Shown one piece after another: positions 55,127 through 64,000 of a stretch of 64,000 nucleotides of DNA. This DNA is from Isochrysis galbana (taxonomy: Eukaryota; Haptophyta; Isochrysidales; Isochrysidaceae). The stretch's first letter is position 1. Every line of letters begins with the position of its first letter. The stretch lies in assembly GCA_018136815.1 (NCBI GenBank), contig CM030941.1, positions 499,528 through 563,527 of the forward strand. Direction: 5' to 3'. The translations under genes and the position numbers were made by a program. The notes under the pieces were generated by a model, which was not told the origin of the DNA, did not search any database, and saw only the letters and a program-made list of their open reading frames with translations.

Positions 55127-55792
55127 GTGCCTCATCGGCAACGGAGCCCCTACCCCGCGATGGGGGTGTGCGCGGTTGGTGCATGGCTCGTCCGGTGTAT
55201 GTGGCTAGGGATGCTAGCCAACAAGACCTCTTACAAGACTACAATTTCTAACGTGGTACCCCCGCCGAGAGACCACCCCAACTTCTACAACCACAGCGCG
55301 CTCGACGACGCCGCTCAAGGGTACAACACCATAACGAATAAACTCGACAAATTCGTTGAAAATCTTTTCTTCGAGTCAGCGGCCGCCGACCGCGCCACAC
55401 GCTCCTCCAAGTGGTGGGACCTGGACCACATGGTCAAATCATCCAACAACTTCAGTGACAGCCACAGCCAGAACCGCCCGCACTCGACAGTTCAAGGGTG
55501 GCAAAACCACAACTCCACATCGAATGACCCCAAAATCCATCCCTCAGCATCTATTCTTAGAGCCCTCGAGGCGTCGGGACGCTCGAGGTCGTCACCCGTG
55601 TCGGATGGTCACATCATCCACTACGAGGCGCGTCGAATCTCCCCGGAAGGCACCGGCTTGTCTCCGACACGCCGCCAAGCCTATACCCCCGCCACTGCCT
55701 GTACGTTCGCGATCTCATCGTTTGCCGTCACTCCGCCACGGGCCCTACTCGTTATATCGTCGATTCCGCCCTCGCCGTCAACAAGACTCTAG
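55127..55792 (+). pseudogene. Short gag-like frame, probably truncated
   Basis: The frame reads NFYNHSALDDAAQGYNTITN and later KWWDLDHMVKSSNNF before merging into sequence that overlaps the start of pol in another frame. No capsid major-homology region or CCHC knuckle is visible, so most of gag is missing. The overlap of 55561-55792 with pol is in the -1 relation. Confidence 0.4.
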
Positions 55793-58700
55793 CCGACACG
55801 GGAGCCGGTCCCTCGGTTGTAACCACCGAGCTGTTGGCCACATTGCCCCGCGACGCTTGCGTCTTGCTCGAACACGCTTCGGACCGACCTGCCGTTGTCG
55901 GACCGGATGGTAACCCCCTCCGTACCCGCGGCTACGCCACGTTGGTCTTCTCTCTCTCCGGTGTCGAATTCCGACACCGTTTCCTCGTCGTCGAAGGCGC
56001 ACCTATGCTTCTCCTGGGAAACGATTTCCTGGAAGCATACGCCGCCTGTATCGAACTGTCGCCGGATGCTGGGCGTGATAGCCGCTTGACCCTTATGGTC
56101 AACAATCGTCGCGTTCCGTCCCTCGTCTCCACTCGCCCTCGTCTCTCCTCTGCACCGCTTGTCGCCGTGATCCCCGCCGACTCGCTACGGGCAGAGGAGT
56201 CGTCGCTCGTTCCTATCTCGGACAACGTTTCATCCCGCCAGGCTCACGGCGAGTCGCCGCCGGCAATGTCGACTTCGGTTCCATTGCCCCCTCTCGATCC
56301 CGAGCTTGAGCCGCCCCCTCGTCTCGACTTCACTCGCAGTCCACCTTCGTCTCCTAACCGTTCGTCTGCCGCCGTCGAAATTGAGCCATTCTTCGCCGAC
56401 GTCTCTACGTCGGCCGTTGCGTCGAAAGAGTTCGCTCTGTACACCAGGCAGCCTATCACTATCCCCTCGCGATCGAGGGGTACGTTCTCCGTTCGCCTGC
56501 CGCTGGAGATCATCGAAAACTACCCCGACTCCGCCATCCTCGTCGACCGTCTACCACCCCGTGACGGCCTCGATTCTCCTCCAATGGTCGCCACTAGCGT
56601 CGAAACCCCAACTCCGGAGGGGGAGGTGCTGATCACGGTCTGGAACCTGGCACCACGTCCTGTAACCCTTCCTGCGTACTCGCCGGTGGCGTCAGCCTAC
56701 ATCGAGTACAAGTTGCACGAGGCTCGGCCGACGGTCGCCGGCGATAGGGACGACCCCGAGTCCTCGCTCACTGAGGCACAGCGCGCGCTCCTCGACGCTA
56801 TCACCATCGATCCCGACAAGCAATTGTCGCCGTCCCAGAGGCAGCGCGTACGCTGCCTGCTGGCACGGCATATCGACGCGTTCGCTCTCGACCCGAAGAA
56901 CCCTCGGCACACGCACGTCATGGAGGTCGAGCTGCCTCTCCTCCCCGGTGCTACAGCCCACCGGCACGCTCCGTCCAAGATGGGCGACGAGGGCCGTGCC
57001 ATCGTCGACAAGCACGTCGCCGAGATGGAGGCGGCAGGCATCATTCGTAAGTCCAATTCGCCATGGGCTTCGCGGGTCGTCCTCGTCGGCAAGAAGGACG
57101 GATCCGTTCGCTTCTGCGTCGATTATCGCGACACGAACTCGAAGCTTCGTATCTCGGATAGTCCTCTCCCGCTCACCGTCGAAGCTATCGATCGTCTATC
57201 TCGCGGCCAAGGCTCTCGAGATTCTTTGTTTCTCTGCCTGCTCGATCTCGCCTCCGGCTTCTGGTGTCTGCCTATCAAGGAGGAGGACAAACCCATCACG
57301 GCGTTCTGCACCCATCGCCAGAAGTACGAGTTCAACTACCTCCCGTTCGGCGTCCAATCCGGCCCTTCCTACATGTGTCGTCTCATGGATGCGGTGCTCC
57401 AGGGCCTCGCGTGGGAGATTTGCATGCCGTACCTGGACGACATCGGAATTTGGTCGACAGGCACAGGCAGCACGCTTGAGGAACGCATCGACACCTCCTT
57501 CGAGCAAATGCTTCACCGTCTCGATCTCGTTCTCGAGCGTCTCCGATGGGCTGGTCTCTCATGCAAGGCCTCCAAGTGCATCTTGTTCGCTATCAGGGGC
57601 GAATACCTCGGGCACGTCGTGTCTCGTCGTGGTCTCGAGATGGACCCCAAGAAAGTCGAGGCGGTACGCTCGATCGATCCGCGTCACATCGATTCGCTCG
57701 AAAAGGTTCGCTCGTTTCTCGGCCTTTGTTCGTACTACCGTCGGTTCATCAAGGGCTTCGCGCACGTCGCGGCCCCTCTCACCGACCTTACTCGTACGGG
57801 CGTCGACGTGGCTACCGTCTCTCAGTCGCCTGAGTGCCAGACAGCGATCCGTCGCCTCATCGAGCTCATCACGTCTACGCCAGTGTTAGCTGCGCCTCGT
57901 CACGACAAGGAGTTCATCGTCAAAACGGACGCGGCCAGTACCCTGGGTATCGGCGGAATCCTGTCGCAGGTTGACGACCACGGACACGAGCATGTCGTTG
58001 CGTATTACGGTCGCCGCCTCACCGCCGCGGAGCGTCATTGGACCACCACCGAGGTGGAGCTTCTTGCTGCCTTGGAAAGCATTCGCACTTGGCGACCGTA
58101 CCTTTGGGGCCGGCACTTCCGCCTCGTCATCGATCACCAAGCTCTCCGTTGGTTGCACACCATGAAGGACACCGTCCAGGGTGGGCCGGCGTCGCGTCTG
58201 ATGCGCTGGGCGCTCAAGTTGTCCGAGTATCGCTTCACCGTCGAGCACAAGCCGGGCGCTAATCACAAAGACGCGGATGGCGTGTCACGCTTGGTGGCTG
58301 CAGACGATGGGACGTCGGAGACGTCCGCTCCTAAGCAGGGGGGTGGGCAGCTGCTAGCCGCCGTCGTCCCTAACTCTCGCTCCACCACGGCATCGAATAA
58401 TCAGTCGCCAGCCGTCGCCGCCTCTCGTTCTCGTACCACCACGGCATCCAGTCTGCAAGCTGACGAACGATCGTCCAGGATGTCCTCTACGACCAGGGAT
58501 TCTATCAACCTCTCCTACCTCGACGTCGGTACACCTAACGCCGAGGCGCTCAAAGAGGCACAGGCCGAGGACCCCGACTGCCACGACCTCATCCGCTTTC
58601 TCTCTTCCGCTCCTCATAACCCCGACCTCGACCATCGTCGCTTGCGTTGGCTTAGTCGCGAATCTTCTCGATGCCTGTTGCGATCTGGACTACTCTACCG

Positions 58701-60474
58701 ACGAGTGCCGGCGAGAGACGGCGAGAAGCTCTGCCTCTACGTGCCGAAGACGATGCGCCGCGCCTACCTCGAAGCCTTTCACGACCACCTGTGCCACCTC
58801 GGCGACAACCGAATGGCGCGCCTTCTACGAGACCGATATTTTTGGCCTGGCATGAACGCAGACGTCTCTGAGCACGTTCGCCAATGCCACGAGTGCACTT
58901 TAGCTAAGCCACCCTTCCGCCACCTCGCAGACCCCAAGGGACCGCAGGTCGGCGCCTATCCGTTCGACATCGTCTTCTGCGACGTCGTCTCGATGGCTCC
59001 TACGCACGACTTCATCAAGGGCTCTCGAGGCTTCGACAAGCTCCTCGTTTTCGTGGACTCGCTCACTCGTTGGATCGAGGCGGCCCCTCACAACGGCGAC
59101 CCCTCGAGTGCCGACGCTCTTCACGCCTTCATGTCGTACGTCGTTTCTCGGCACGGAGTACCAAGGCAACTCCGCTCGGACTCCGGCAGCAACCTTGCTA
59201 GTCAACTTACCTCGATCATCCTCGAGCGCACCGGCACCGACTTGCGGCCAAGCACACCTCATCATCACGAGAGTGTGGGCCTGGTGGAACGAGCTCAGCA
59301 GACCTTGATCAACATGGCTCGTGCTACCGATGAAGGCGGCGGTCATTGGGTCGATCATCTCCCGTTCTTTTTAATGAGCATGCGCGCTTCCGCCAATCGC
59401 ATAACCCGCATGTCGCCTGCTGCCTTGCTCTATGGCCGTGAGCTTCGCCTGCCTGCCCAGCTTTCTGATCCATCTGAGACTGGTCCATCTCCCGAGTTAC
59501 CTCAGGAAATTCGCTCGTACGCTTGGAAAATGCATTGTCGTTTAAAGGCGGCGTGGGCCGCAGCTTATGATGCAACTTTAGAGTCTCAAGCCGACGCACT
59601 CGCTGACACGCTACGCACTCACTCTCCCCCCATCCAATTCGCTCCAGGTGATAGGGTGGTTCGCAAGATTCCAGGACTCCGCAACAAGCTCCTCTACCAC
59701 TACAGCGGACCATATCGCATTGCCGAGGCGCTTGGCGCTGGCCGCTACCGACTACGCGACCAAGAAAATCGCCTCCTCTCCGAGGAGGTGCATGTGACTG
59801 ACCTCCGTCCCTACTATACCCTCACAGATGAAGATCCCGTCCAAGCAGACGAGTATCTGGTTGATGCACTTCTTGACCGCAAGGGTCGAGGCGATTCCCG
59901 ACAGTACCTCGTCAAATGGCGTGGCTACGCGAAAGCTGCGGCCACATGGGAGCCGCTAGCCGAACTGCTTCGCCGCTGCGAGTCGCTCGTCACCGCCTAT
60001 GATGATGCTCACCCCTTCCCTCCTCTTCGTAAGCCTCAGATGAGAAAGCGGGCTGCAGAATCACAATCTCAGACCGTCTCAGCCCCGCCGACGTCGCACG
60101 CGATCGAAGCTCCCGTGGGATCCGAGACCACCGGCTCGGATCATCAGGCCCCGCGCCGCTCGCCTCGTCTCGCACCGTCCTCGCACAGTGGCCCCATTGC
60201 TCATGTCTCCCATTTGCCCGTCTCAGCCCGCCCGTCTGTTGCCAACCCTGCAGGTCCAATGATGCGGCCGCAGCACGCGGTCTTCGTCCTCGGGCAGTGG
60301 TGGTACTCGTCGGGATCGTCGCGCGGGTCCCCGTGGTTTGGCTCCCACGCATTTGCGCACGCTGCCCTTGCCTCGCCTACCTTCGTTCGCTGTCGCTCCG
60401 AGGCTCTCGCACGCCTGTCGCCATCGGATCGCACCCTCGTCTCTCTGCTCGACACACCCTCTGCGTTCTTCTGA
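55561..60474 (+). CDS. pol: Retrotransposon Pol polyprotein: PR-RT-RNaseH-IN-chromodomain
   Basis: The frame is open from 55561; the first in-frame ATG is 55834, after the protease motif, so a start by frameshift from the upstream frame is likely. Order: aspartic protease with LADTGAGPSVV (~55785); reverse transcriptase with FCVDYRDTNSK, YLPFGVQSGPS and catalytic YLDDIGI (~57430); RNase H with VKTDAASTLGIGG, TTTEVELLAALE and VIDHQALRWL; integrase with a zinc-binding H..H..CHEC (~58780-58890) and a D-D-E core (CDVVSM, RSDSGSN, HHESVGLVERA); GPY/F-like linker; and a C-terminal chromodomain EYLVDALLDRKG..QYLVKWRGYAKAAATWEP (~59850-59960). The chromodomain marks chromoviruses, which use it to choose chromatin targets. 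There are 1,546 codons after the ATG without a stop, suggesting recent activity. The ~170 residues after the chromodomain are Ser/Ala/Pro-rich. Confidence 0.9.
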   Translation, partial: SPRGVGTLEVVTRVGWSHHPLRGASNLPGRHRLVSDTPPSLYPRHCLYVRDLIVCRHSATGPTRYIVDSALAVNKTLADTGAGPSVVTTELLATLPRDACVLLEHASDRPAVVGPDGNPLRTRGYATLVFSLSGVEFRHRFLVVEGAPMLLLGNDFLEAYAACIELSPDAGRDSRLTLMVNNRRVPSLVSTRPRLSSAPLVAVIPADSLRAEESSLVPISDNVSSRQAHGESPPAMSTSVPLPPLDPELEPPPRLDFTRSPPSSPNRSSAAVEIEPFFADVSTSAVASKEFALYTRQPITIPSRSRGTFSVRLPLEIIENYPDSAILVDRLPPRDGLDSPPMVATSVETPTPEGEVLITVWNLAPRPVTLPAYSPVASAYIEYKLHEARPTVAGDRDDPESSLTEAQRALLDAITIDPDKQLSPSQRQRVRCLLARHIDAFALDPKNPRHTHVMEVELPLLPGATAHRHAPSKMGDEGRAIVDKHVAEMEAAGIIRKSNSPWASRVVLVGKKDGSVRFCVDYRDTNSKLRISDSPLPLTVEAIDRLSRGQGSRDSLFLCLLDLASGFWCLPIKEEDKPITAFCTHRQKYEFNYLPFGVQSGPSYMCRLMDAVLQGLAWEICMPYLDDIGIWSTGTGSTLEERIDTSFEQMLHRLDLVLERLRWAGLSCKASKCILFAIRGEYLGHVVSRRGLEMDPKKVEAVRSIDPRHIDSLEKVRSFLGLCSYYRRFIKGFAHVAAPLTDLTRTGVDVATVSQSPECQTAIRRLIELITSTPVLAAPRHDKEFIVKTDAASTLGIGGILSQVDDHGHEHVVAYYGRRLTAAERHWTTTEVELLAALESIRTWRPYLWGRHFRLVIDHQALRWLHTMKDTVQGGPASRLMRWALKLSEYRFTVEHKPGANHKDADGVSRLVAADDGTSETSAPKQGGGQLLAAVVPNSRSTTASNNQSPAVAASRSRTTTASSLQADERSSRMSSTTRDSINLSYLDVGTPNAEALKEAQAEDPDCHDLIRFLSSAPHNPDLDHRRLRWLSRESSRCLLRSGLLYRRVPARDGEKLCLYVPKTMRRAYLEAFHDHLCHLGDNRMARLLRDRYFWPGMNADVSEHVRQCHECTLAKPPFRHLADPKGPQVGAYPFDIVFCDVVSMAPTHDFIKGSRGFDKLLVFVDSLTRWIEAAPHNGDPSSADALHAFMSYVVSRHGVPRQLRSDSGSNLASQLTSIILERTGTDLRPSTPHHHESVGLVERAQQTLINMARATDEGGGHWVDHLPFFLMSMRASANRITRMSPAALLYGRELRLPAQLSDPSETGPSPELPQEIRSYAWKMHCRLKAAWAAAYDATLESQADALADTLRTHSPPIQFAPGDRVVRKIPGLRNKLLYHYSGPYRIAEALGAGRYRLRDQENRLLSEEVHVTDLRPYYTLTDEDPVQADEYLVDALLDRKGRGDSRQYLVKWRGYAKAAATWEPLAELLRRCESLVTAYDDAHPFPPLRKPQMRKRAAESQSQTVSAPPTSHAIEAPVGSETTGSDHQAPRRSPRLAPSSHSGPIAHVSHLPVSARPSVANPAGPMMRPQHAVFVLGQWWYSSGSSRGSPWFGSHAFAHAALASPTFVRCRSEALARLSPSDRTLVSLLDTPSAFF

Positions 60475-60868
60475 CAGTCGCGACTGTCACGCCCCCTCCG
60501 ATATCTCTCAACGCCGTCGTTTACGTTTGATCGCGGTACGGGAACGTACGGGAATTCTTTTCCAGTTCCCCCCCCGCGGTCGCCGAATTTTCCCCCCGCG
60601 GCCGCCGAATAGTTCCCCCGCGGGAAGAGAGGTATGGCTCGCCCCCCCTTTCGACCACGGAGGATGGATCTCCCTCCCCTTTCGCTGCGCTCTGTCAGGA
60701 GACCCCCGTACCTCGTCGTTTAGCTCGCGCGTGACGTGCCGAGCCCGTCGTACTATCTCGCCGTCTTTCGCCGTTGGCTGTTCGACTACTCATATATCGA
60801 AGAACAGGAGACGCCGCGTTGTAACTTGGGTGCCGCCACACCGACCTAACATCCAGGTAAAACTCTCG
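60475..60868 (+). other. Untranslated region between pol stop and polypurine tract
   Basis: Contains paired accgcgg/ccccccgcgg words (60570-60625). No coding signal. Probably the element's 3' untranslated region. Confidence 0.45.
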
Positions 60869-61019
60869 TAAAAGAGAGAAGAGGATGGGTTGCAGCGTTG
60901 AGTCCTGCGGTCTGCCGCGCCGGCCGCCGATTCTACACTTTATCGTCCGGACGGGTGTGGTACTTCCTGTCTCGTCGATCGTCGCGCACTACTCTTATTT
61001 CATCGTTCGTCGTTCGTCG

Positions 61020-61160
61020 TTGCGCGTTCTTACCGTTCCTCGTTTCTTGTTCTCGATTCTCGATTCTCGTCGTTCCGCGTTCTTACCGTTCTTCGTTTCT
61101 CGTTCTCGATTCTCGATTCTTGTCGTTCCGCGTTCTTACCGCTCTCGATTCTCGATTTCT
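61020..61160. repeat. ~53-bp tandem repeat, about 2.6 copies
   Basis: gcgttcttaccg starts near 61023, 61077 and 61130, each followed by ttc(t/c)tcgtttct and tcgattctcgattct words. Confidence 0.85.
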
Positions 61161-61567
61161 TCGTTTCTCGTCGTTCTGGACTCTCTCGCTCCTCGCCCAT
61201 TCGGTCTCGTTAGGTATTGCGTATTGCTCGGCCATCTTGCTTGGATGGAACTCTCCGCTATCCGTTAGGTTCTCTTCTTTCCCTCGCGGGACGCTCGATC
61301 CTAGCAGGGGGGTGTCGCATTCGCGAATCGACGCTCGTTAGGCTTCTCTCTCCTCTTCGTTCGGTATTTATCGTTATAATTCTCTCGTTCTCGTTCTCGG
61401 TCAAAAACTTCGCGTGGACGCCTAGGATCTAGGGTTGTGGAGCGCCCTCTCTCTTTCTCTCGAAGAGAAGGGAAGTTTCCCCACCTTTCTTCCTCCCAGG
61501 CGCCTCGCAAAAGGTTTAATTCGCTATCTTTCCGCGTTTCTTTACCTGCTTCTGGGGGCAATCAGGT

Positions 61568-61690
61568 TTGGTTTGCCATCTCCCCTCGGAGATCGATTTA
61601 GGTTCGCTGCTTGGGTGAGGGAATCTTTCTCCTTGGTCCTTGGTTTGCCATCTCCACTTGGAGATTGATTTAGATTCGCTGCTTTGGTTT
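61568..61690. repeat. ~77-bp tandem duplication
   Basis: ggtttgccatctcc, then ggagat(c/t)gattta and ttcgctgctt, occurs twice in the putative 3' LTR region. Confidence 0.85.
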
Positions 61691-61735
61691 TGGGTTATCT
61701 TTCCCCTTGATGCAAGTTGCATGGAAGAAAAAAAA

Positions 61736-62076
61736 ACTTCTTAATGTTCTCATCGCGCGCGCGACCCCGACATCCTCCATCTGACAGCCGCGCCCGCATC
61801 CCTTATCACTCCCTCGCACTCGCCTTGCGGCTCGTCCCCTCGTGCTCTACTTAGGGGCCCAGTACTTGGGGTTTCCAGTGGCAGGCGGCGTGCACCGATC
61901 CCCGACGGTCGACTCTTCGGCCTTCCCTCGTGCCATCGAGCGATCGGCTTCTATTGGGGTATTAAAGGTTGGGGTTACCTTAAGAGTCGGACTCGGGGTT
62001 ATGTATGTACCGGGTCGGCGCTGTTGGGGTTTTTTTTTGGGGGGGGGGGGTGTGAGGTGTGGTGTTCGTCTGGTTT
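61736..62076. other. Spacer between the LTR element and the LINE
   Basis: Includes an A run at 61724-61736, then unremarkable GC-rich DNA and a G run near 62039-62050. No gene. Confidence 0.4.
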
Positions 62077-63639
62077 TCAGGCTACCTTTCCCGCTATGTC
62101 AAGTGCGCGTGCCACCAGGGACAGATTCACGCTCATCGCGAGGACACCTTTGTCATTCATCTTAAATATTGGGGCGCTAAGATCTCTTGCGTCTTTAATC
62201 TTTGGTTTTCTGCCTCTGGAGGCTTGGTGCGTACGTGCCGGCGAGGTTTTGTTAGAGGCTTCGAGGCCCCGTACGAGGATCGTGAATCTGGTCAAGGTAC
62301 GTTCGATGACGGGTATATAATGAAAGGGGTGATTGTCGTATTCGACTTTGTAGAAGTCGCCTATTATGTATCTCCATGCTACTATGTATAGGGTTTTGAG
62401 GCTATCGGGCGTCGGTGTACTCGGGTATGCGAAGAGTCTGTCCTTTATTTTCTGTGTTGCTGTCCTTTTGCGCTCCGGCGTGAAACCCGCTATCGCTTCT
62501 ATGGTCTCGAAGATTGGCTTCGTGGCTGAGCACCTGGCTAAGTGGGTCGAGCTCTCGTGGTATTTTCCGCATAGTCTGCAGGTATTCGTGGTCGCCATGG
62601 CGAAGCGATTCCGCGTGCCAATCCTCCTGTGGGTGATGTGTTTGAAGTGTGGGTGTTTGTCCGTGTGTTTTAGTAGGGGTAGGGTGTATAAGCTGGCCAC
62701 GTGTTTCCACTCCTCGTGGGTTAGGTTGATTCTTCGGGCCCATGCCTCGCTTGCCGGCTGGGGCTTGTTATCTGGTATGTTTTTCTCTAGCACCTGTGCT
62801 ATGTCCGAGACCGTGGTGAGGTCCAGGTGTTTTTTACCGTCCATTGTATACTCGTCCGCCAGCGGGTATTCCGCGTACTTGGGGCCTTTCAACCCTCCCT
62901 CCCATCTAGCGGGGGGGTGGTATAGTCGGGCTTCTTCTGGGGTCGCGACCCCCGTCCGGTCGGCCGGCTCTCCGAGGTAATTCGTGTTGGTGTGAATCCA
63001 TATGTTGTTCATCTTAGTTATGTATGTTTCGTTATCGGACACTCTGATTTCCGGCGGGGCCTCAATGCCCGCCTTATTGTCGCGTGCTCCGTTTTCGCTA
63101 GTCCCCTCCGGGTCAGACCCGGGCGCCGGGTCTAGTTGCGCTTTTCCAAGGAGACTCGAGGCTTGTTGTACTACCGACGCCCACGAGTCTAAGAAGCTTT
63201 CCTTGGTTATTTTGCTACCCGCGTGTTCGAATATCTCCGGGAGGTGGTCTAGATATTGGGCGCATTCCTCTTTCGTGTAGGGTGTGTCTAGGTTGTTATC
63301 CTTGAACACGTTATGCACGACGTGCGTGTGGAGGGATTGCCATAGGCTTGCCCAAGCGGCGCGCATACGTGGCGGTTGTTCGTGCGGGTTGCACCATATC
63401 GGTTGCGAGAGCGCACCCTCTAACGATAGGCGGGAGCGCTGGATATCGAGTGATCTAAAGGTGTTTAGCGCGTCTTTCCAAAATATTGGAAGTGCCGGGT
63501 TACCTCTGAGGCTGCGCGTAAGAGAGGCGGGGGAATTGTGGAGAAGACCGCGCCACGACCCAGCCCAGTGCGGCAGAACCACGCGTCTAGCGCGTGCTTC
63601 CATGATGCTTTTCTTGCGTTGAGGTAGTTTAGTATCCAC
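62077..63639 (-). CDS. LINE ORF C-terminal region with zinc knuckle (partial)
   Basis: 520 codons open to TAA/TGA at 62077. Shared with the 24-26 kb copy are YPLADEYTMDGKKHLD, FKHITHRRIGTRNRFA, a CX2CX8HX4C knuckle (CRLCGKYHESSTHLARC), TLYIVAWRYIIGDFYKVEYD and the C-terminal DLSAPIFKMNDKG. The frame upstream (LLNWTNHVKALQAKWILNYL, 63700-63620) is homologous to the region after the reverse transcriptase thumb in LINEs. The zinc knuckle is typical of LINE ORF2 C-termini and is thought to bind the element RNA or target. The clade cannot be assigned without the catalytic domain. Confidence 0.65.
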   Translation of the reverse strand: MDTKLPQRKKSIMEARARRVVLPHWAGSWRGLLHNSPASLTRSLRGNPALPIFWKDALNTFRSLDIQRSRLSLEGALSQPIWCNPHEQPPRMRAAWASLWQSLHTHVVHNVFKDNNLDTPYTKEECAQYLDHLPEIFEHAGSKITKESFLDSWASVVQQASSLLGKAQLDPAPGSDPEGTSENGARDNKAGIEAPPEIRVSDNETYITKMNNIWIHTNTNYLGEPADRTGVATPEEARLYHPPARWEGGLKGPKYAEYPLADEYTMDGKKHLDLTTVSDIAQVLEKNIPDNKPQPASEAWARRINLTHEEWKHVASLYTLPLLKHTDKHPHFKHITHRRIGTRNRFAMATTNTCRLCGKYHESSTHLARCSATKPIFETIEAIAGFTPERKRTATQKIKDRLFAYPSTPTPDSLKTLYIVAWRYIIGDFYKVEYDNHPFHYIPVIERTLTRFTILVRGLEASNKTSPARTHQASRGRKPKIKDARDLSAPIFKMNDKGVLAMSVNLSLVARALDIAGKVA

Positions 63640-64000
63640 TTAGCTTGTAGAGCTTTTACGTGGTTTGTCCAGTTTAGTAGGCCTGTTCCCAACGTGCGCG
63701 TCGCGTTCTGCGTGTTGTTAATTGGGTAGTGTGGGTATTTCACCCATTGGTATTCCCTCCCTGTGTAGGGGCTTTCCCAAAGAATCTTGTCCGCCGCTTT
63801 TTGGATTCTTGCGTTGAACCATTTGGGAGGTGCTAAGGTTTGCATCCAGTACCTAGGCGTGCCGTAAATTATAAAGTTCACTATATTAGTCCTGCCGAAG
63901 ATCGACATATGGCGTGTGAACGGCGCTAATTGGGCTGCTTTATTGTCTACTTTGTCCGCTAGCTTTTTCCAAAAGGGCTTAAGTGCCTCTGGGGCTCCTA
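62077..64000 (-). mobile_element. LINE-type non-LTR retrotransposon, 3' part, cut by window end
   Basis: A second, better preserved copy of the element at 24.4-26.7 kb, in opposite orientation. Its 5' part, including the reverse transcriptase catalytic region, would lie beyond 64000. Two frames (63908-63465 and 63639-62077) overlap and must be joined by one frameshift around 63540, so this copy is also damaged or contains a sequencing indel. Confidence 0.75.

Larger units (their letters stand above)
55149..61735 (+). mobile_element. Ty3/gypsy LTR retrotransposon (chromovirus type)
   Basis: The element body runs from a 5' leader shared with 12584-12675, through a short gag-like frame and a long pol, to a 3' region. 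tggtacccccgcc at 55256 could be a primer-binding site. The purine tract aaaagagagaagagga (~60870-60885) followed by tgggttgcag is a plausible polypurine tract and 3' LTR start. The ~0.85 kb after it carries internal repeats at 61020-61160 and 61568-61690. No matching 5' LTR was found by eye upstream of 55.1 kb, so the 5' end may be truncated or rearranged. Left and right limits are approximate. Confidence 0.8.

Overview
The window is nuclear DNA from a eukaryotic microbe, probably a unicellular alga. Genes are GC-rich, and their Ala/Ser/Pro-rich proteins are split by short GT-AG introns, often with GTGAGN or GTGCGN donors. One GC-AG intron fits best in the IQ/kinase gene. Long runs of G or C, pyrimidine tracts and a 100-N gap mark it as a draft scaffold. 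A haptophyte-like alga is my best guess from base composition, Ala-rich extensions and a VPxxxxGD-type domain. This is inference and was not tested.

Layout. 1-6 kb: a UbiA/MenA-like prenyltransferase (-) beside repeat DNA. 6-12.1 kb: one long minus-strand gene joining coiled coil, VP..GD motifs, two IQ motifs and a CHK/EcKinase-like kinase fold. 12.5-14.7 kb: a cluster of retroposon-like repeats. 15.3-19.5 kb: ORC4 (-) with a very long N-terminal extension. 20.2-24.3 kb: an mRNA cap guanine-N7 methyltransferase (-), a 192-bp minisatellite, the last exon of an Erv/ALR sulfhydryl oxidase (+) and a duplicated Myb-domain locus (+). 24.4-27.3 kb: a decayed LINE with an AT-rich orphan gene inserted, then a 205-bp tandem repeat. 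29.1-31.4 kb: glutamate decarboxylase (+), its 5' end lost in the gap. 33.6-35.3 kb: an IAH1-like SGNH esterase (-). 37.0-38.4 kb: a secreted or organellar LON-domain protein (-). 40.2-47.7 kb: VPS15/PIK3R4 (-). 49.4-54.6 kb: an SNM1/Pso2 nuclease whose reading frame runs on through a SUMO-interaction-like motif into a SWIM finger and a RING finger (-). 55.1-61.7 kb: a Ty3/gypsy chromovirus (+). 62.1-64 kb: a second LINE copy (-), cut by the window edge.

The host genes are ordinary unlinked eukaryotic genes (replication, capping, vesicle trafficking, repair, metabolism) and form no operon-like system. The most notable item is the SNM1-SIM-SWIM-RING gene. All eight exons join with GT-AG sites and matching phases, giving a 4,107-nt, 1,368-codon frame. 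That would place a DNA-crosslink-repair nuclease and a SUMO-targeted-ubiquitin-ligase-like tail in one protein. A family of hairpin-ended, TSD-flanked repeats (at least eight full or partial copies) accounts for much of the intergenic DNA.
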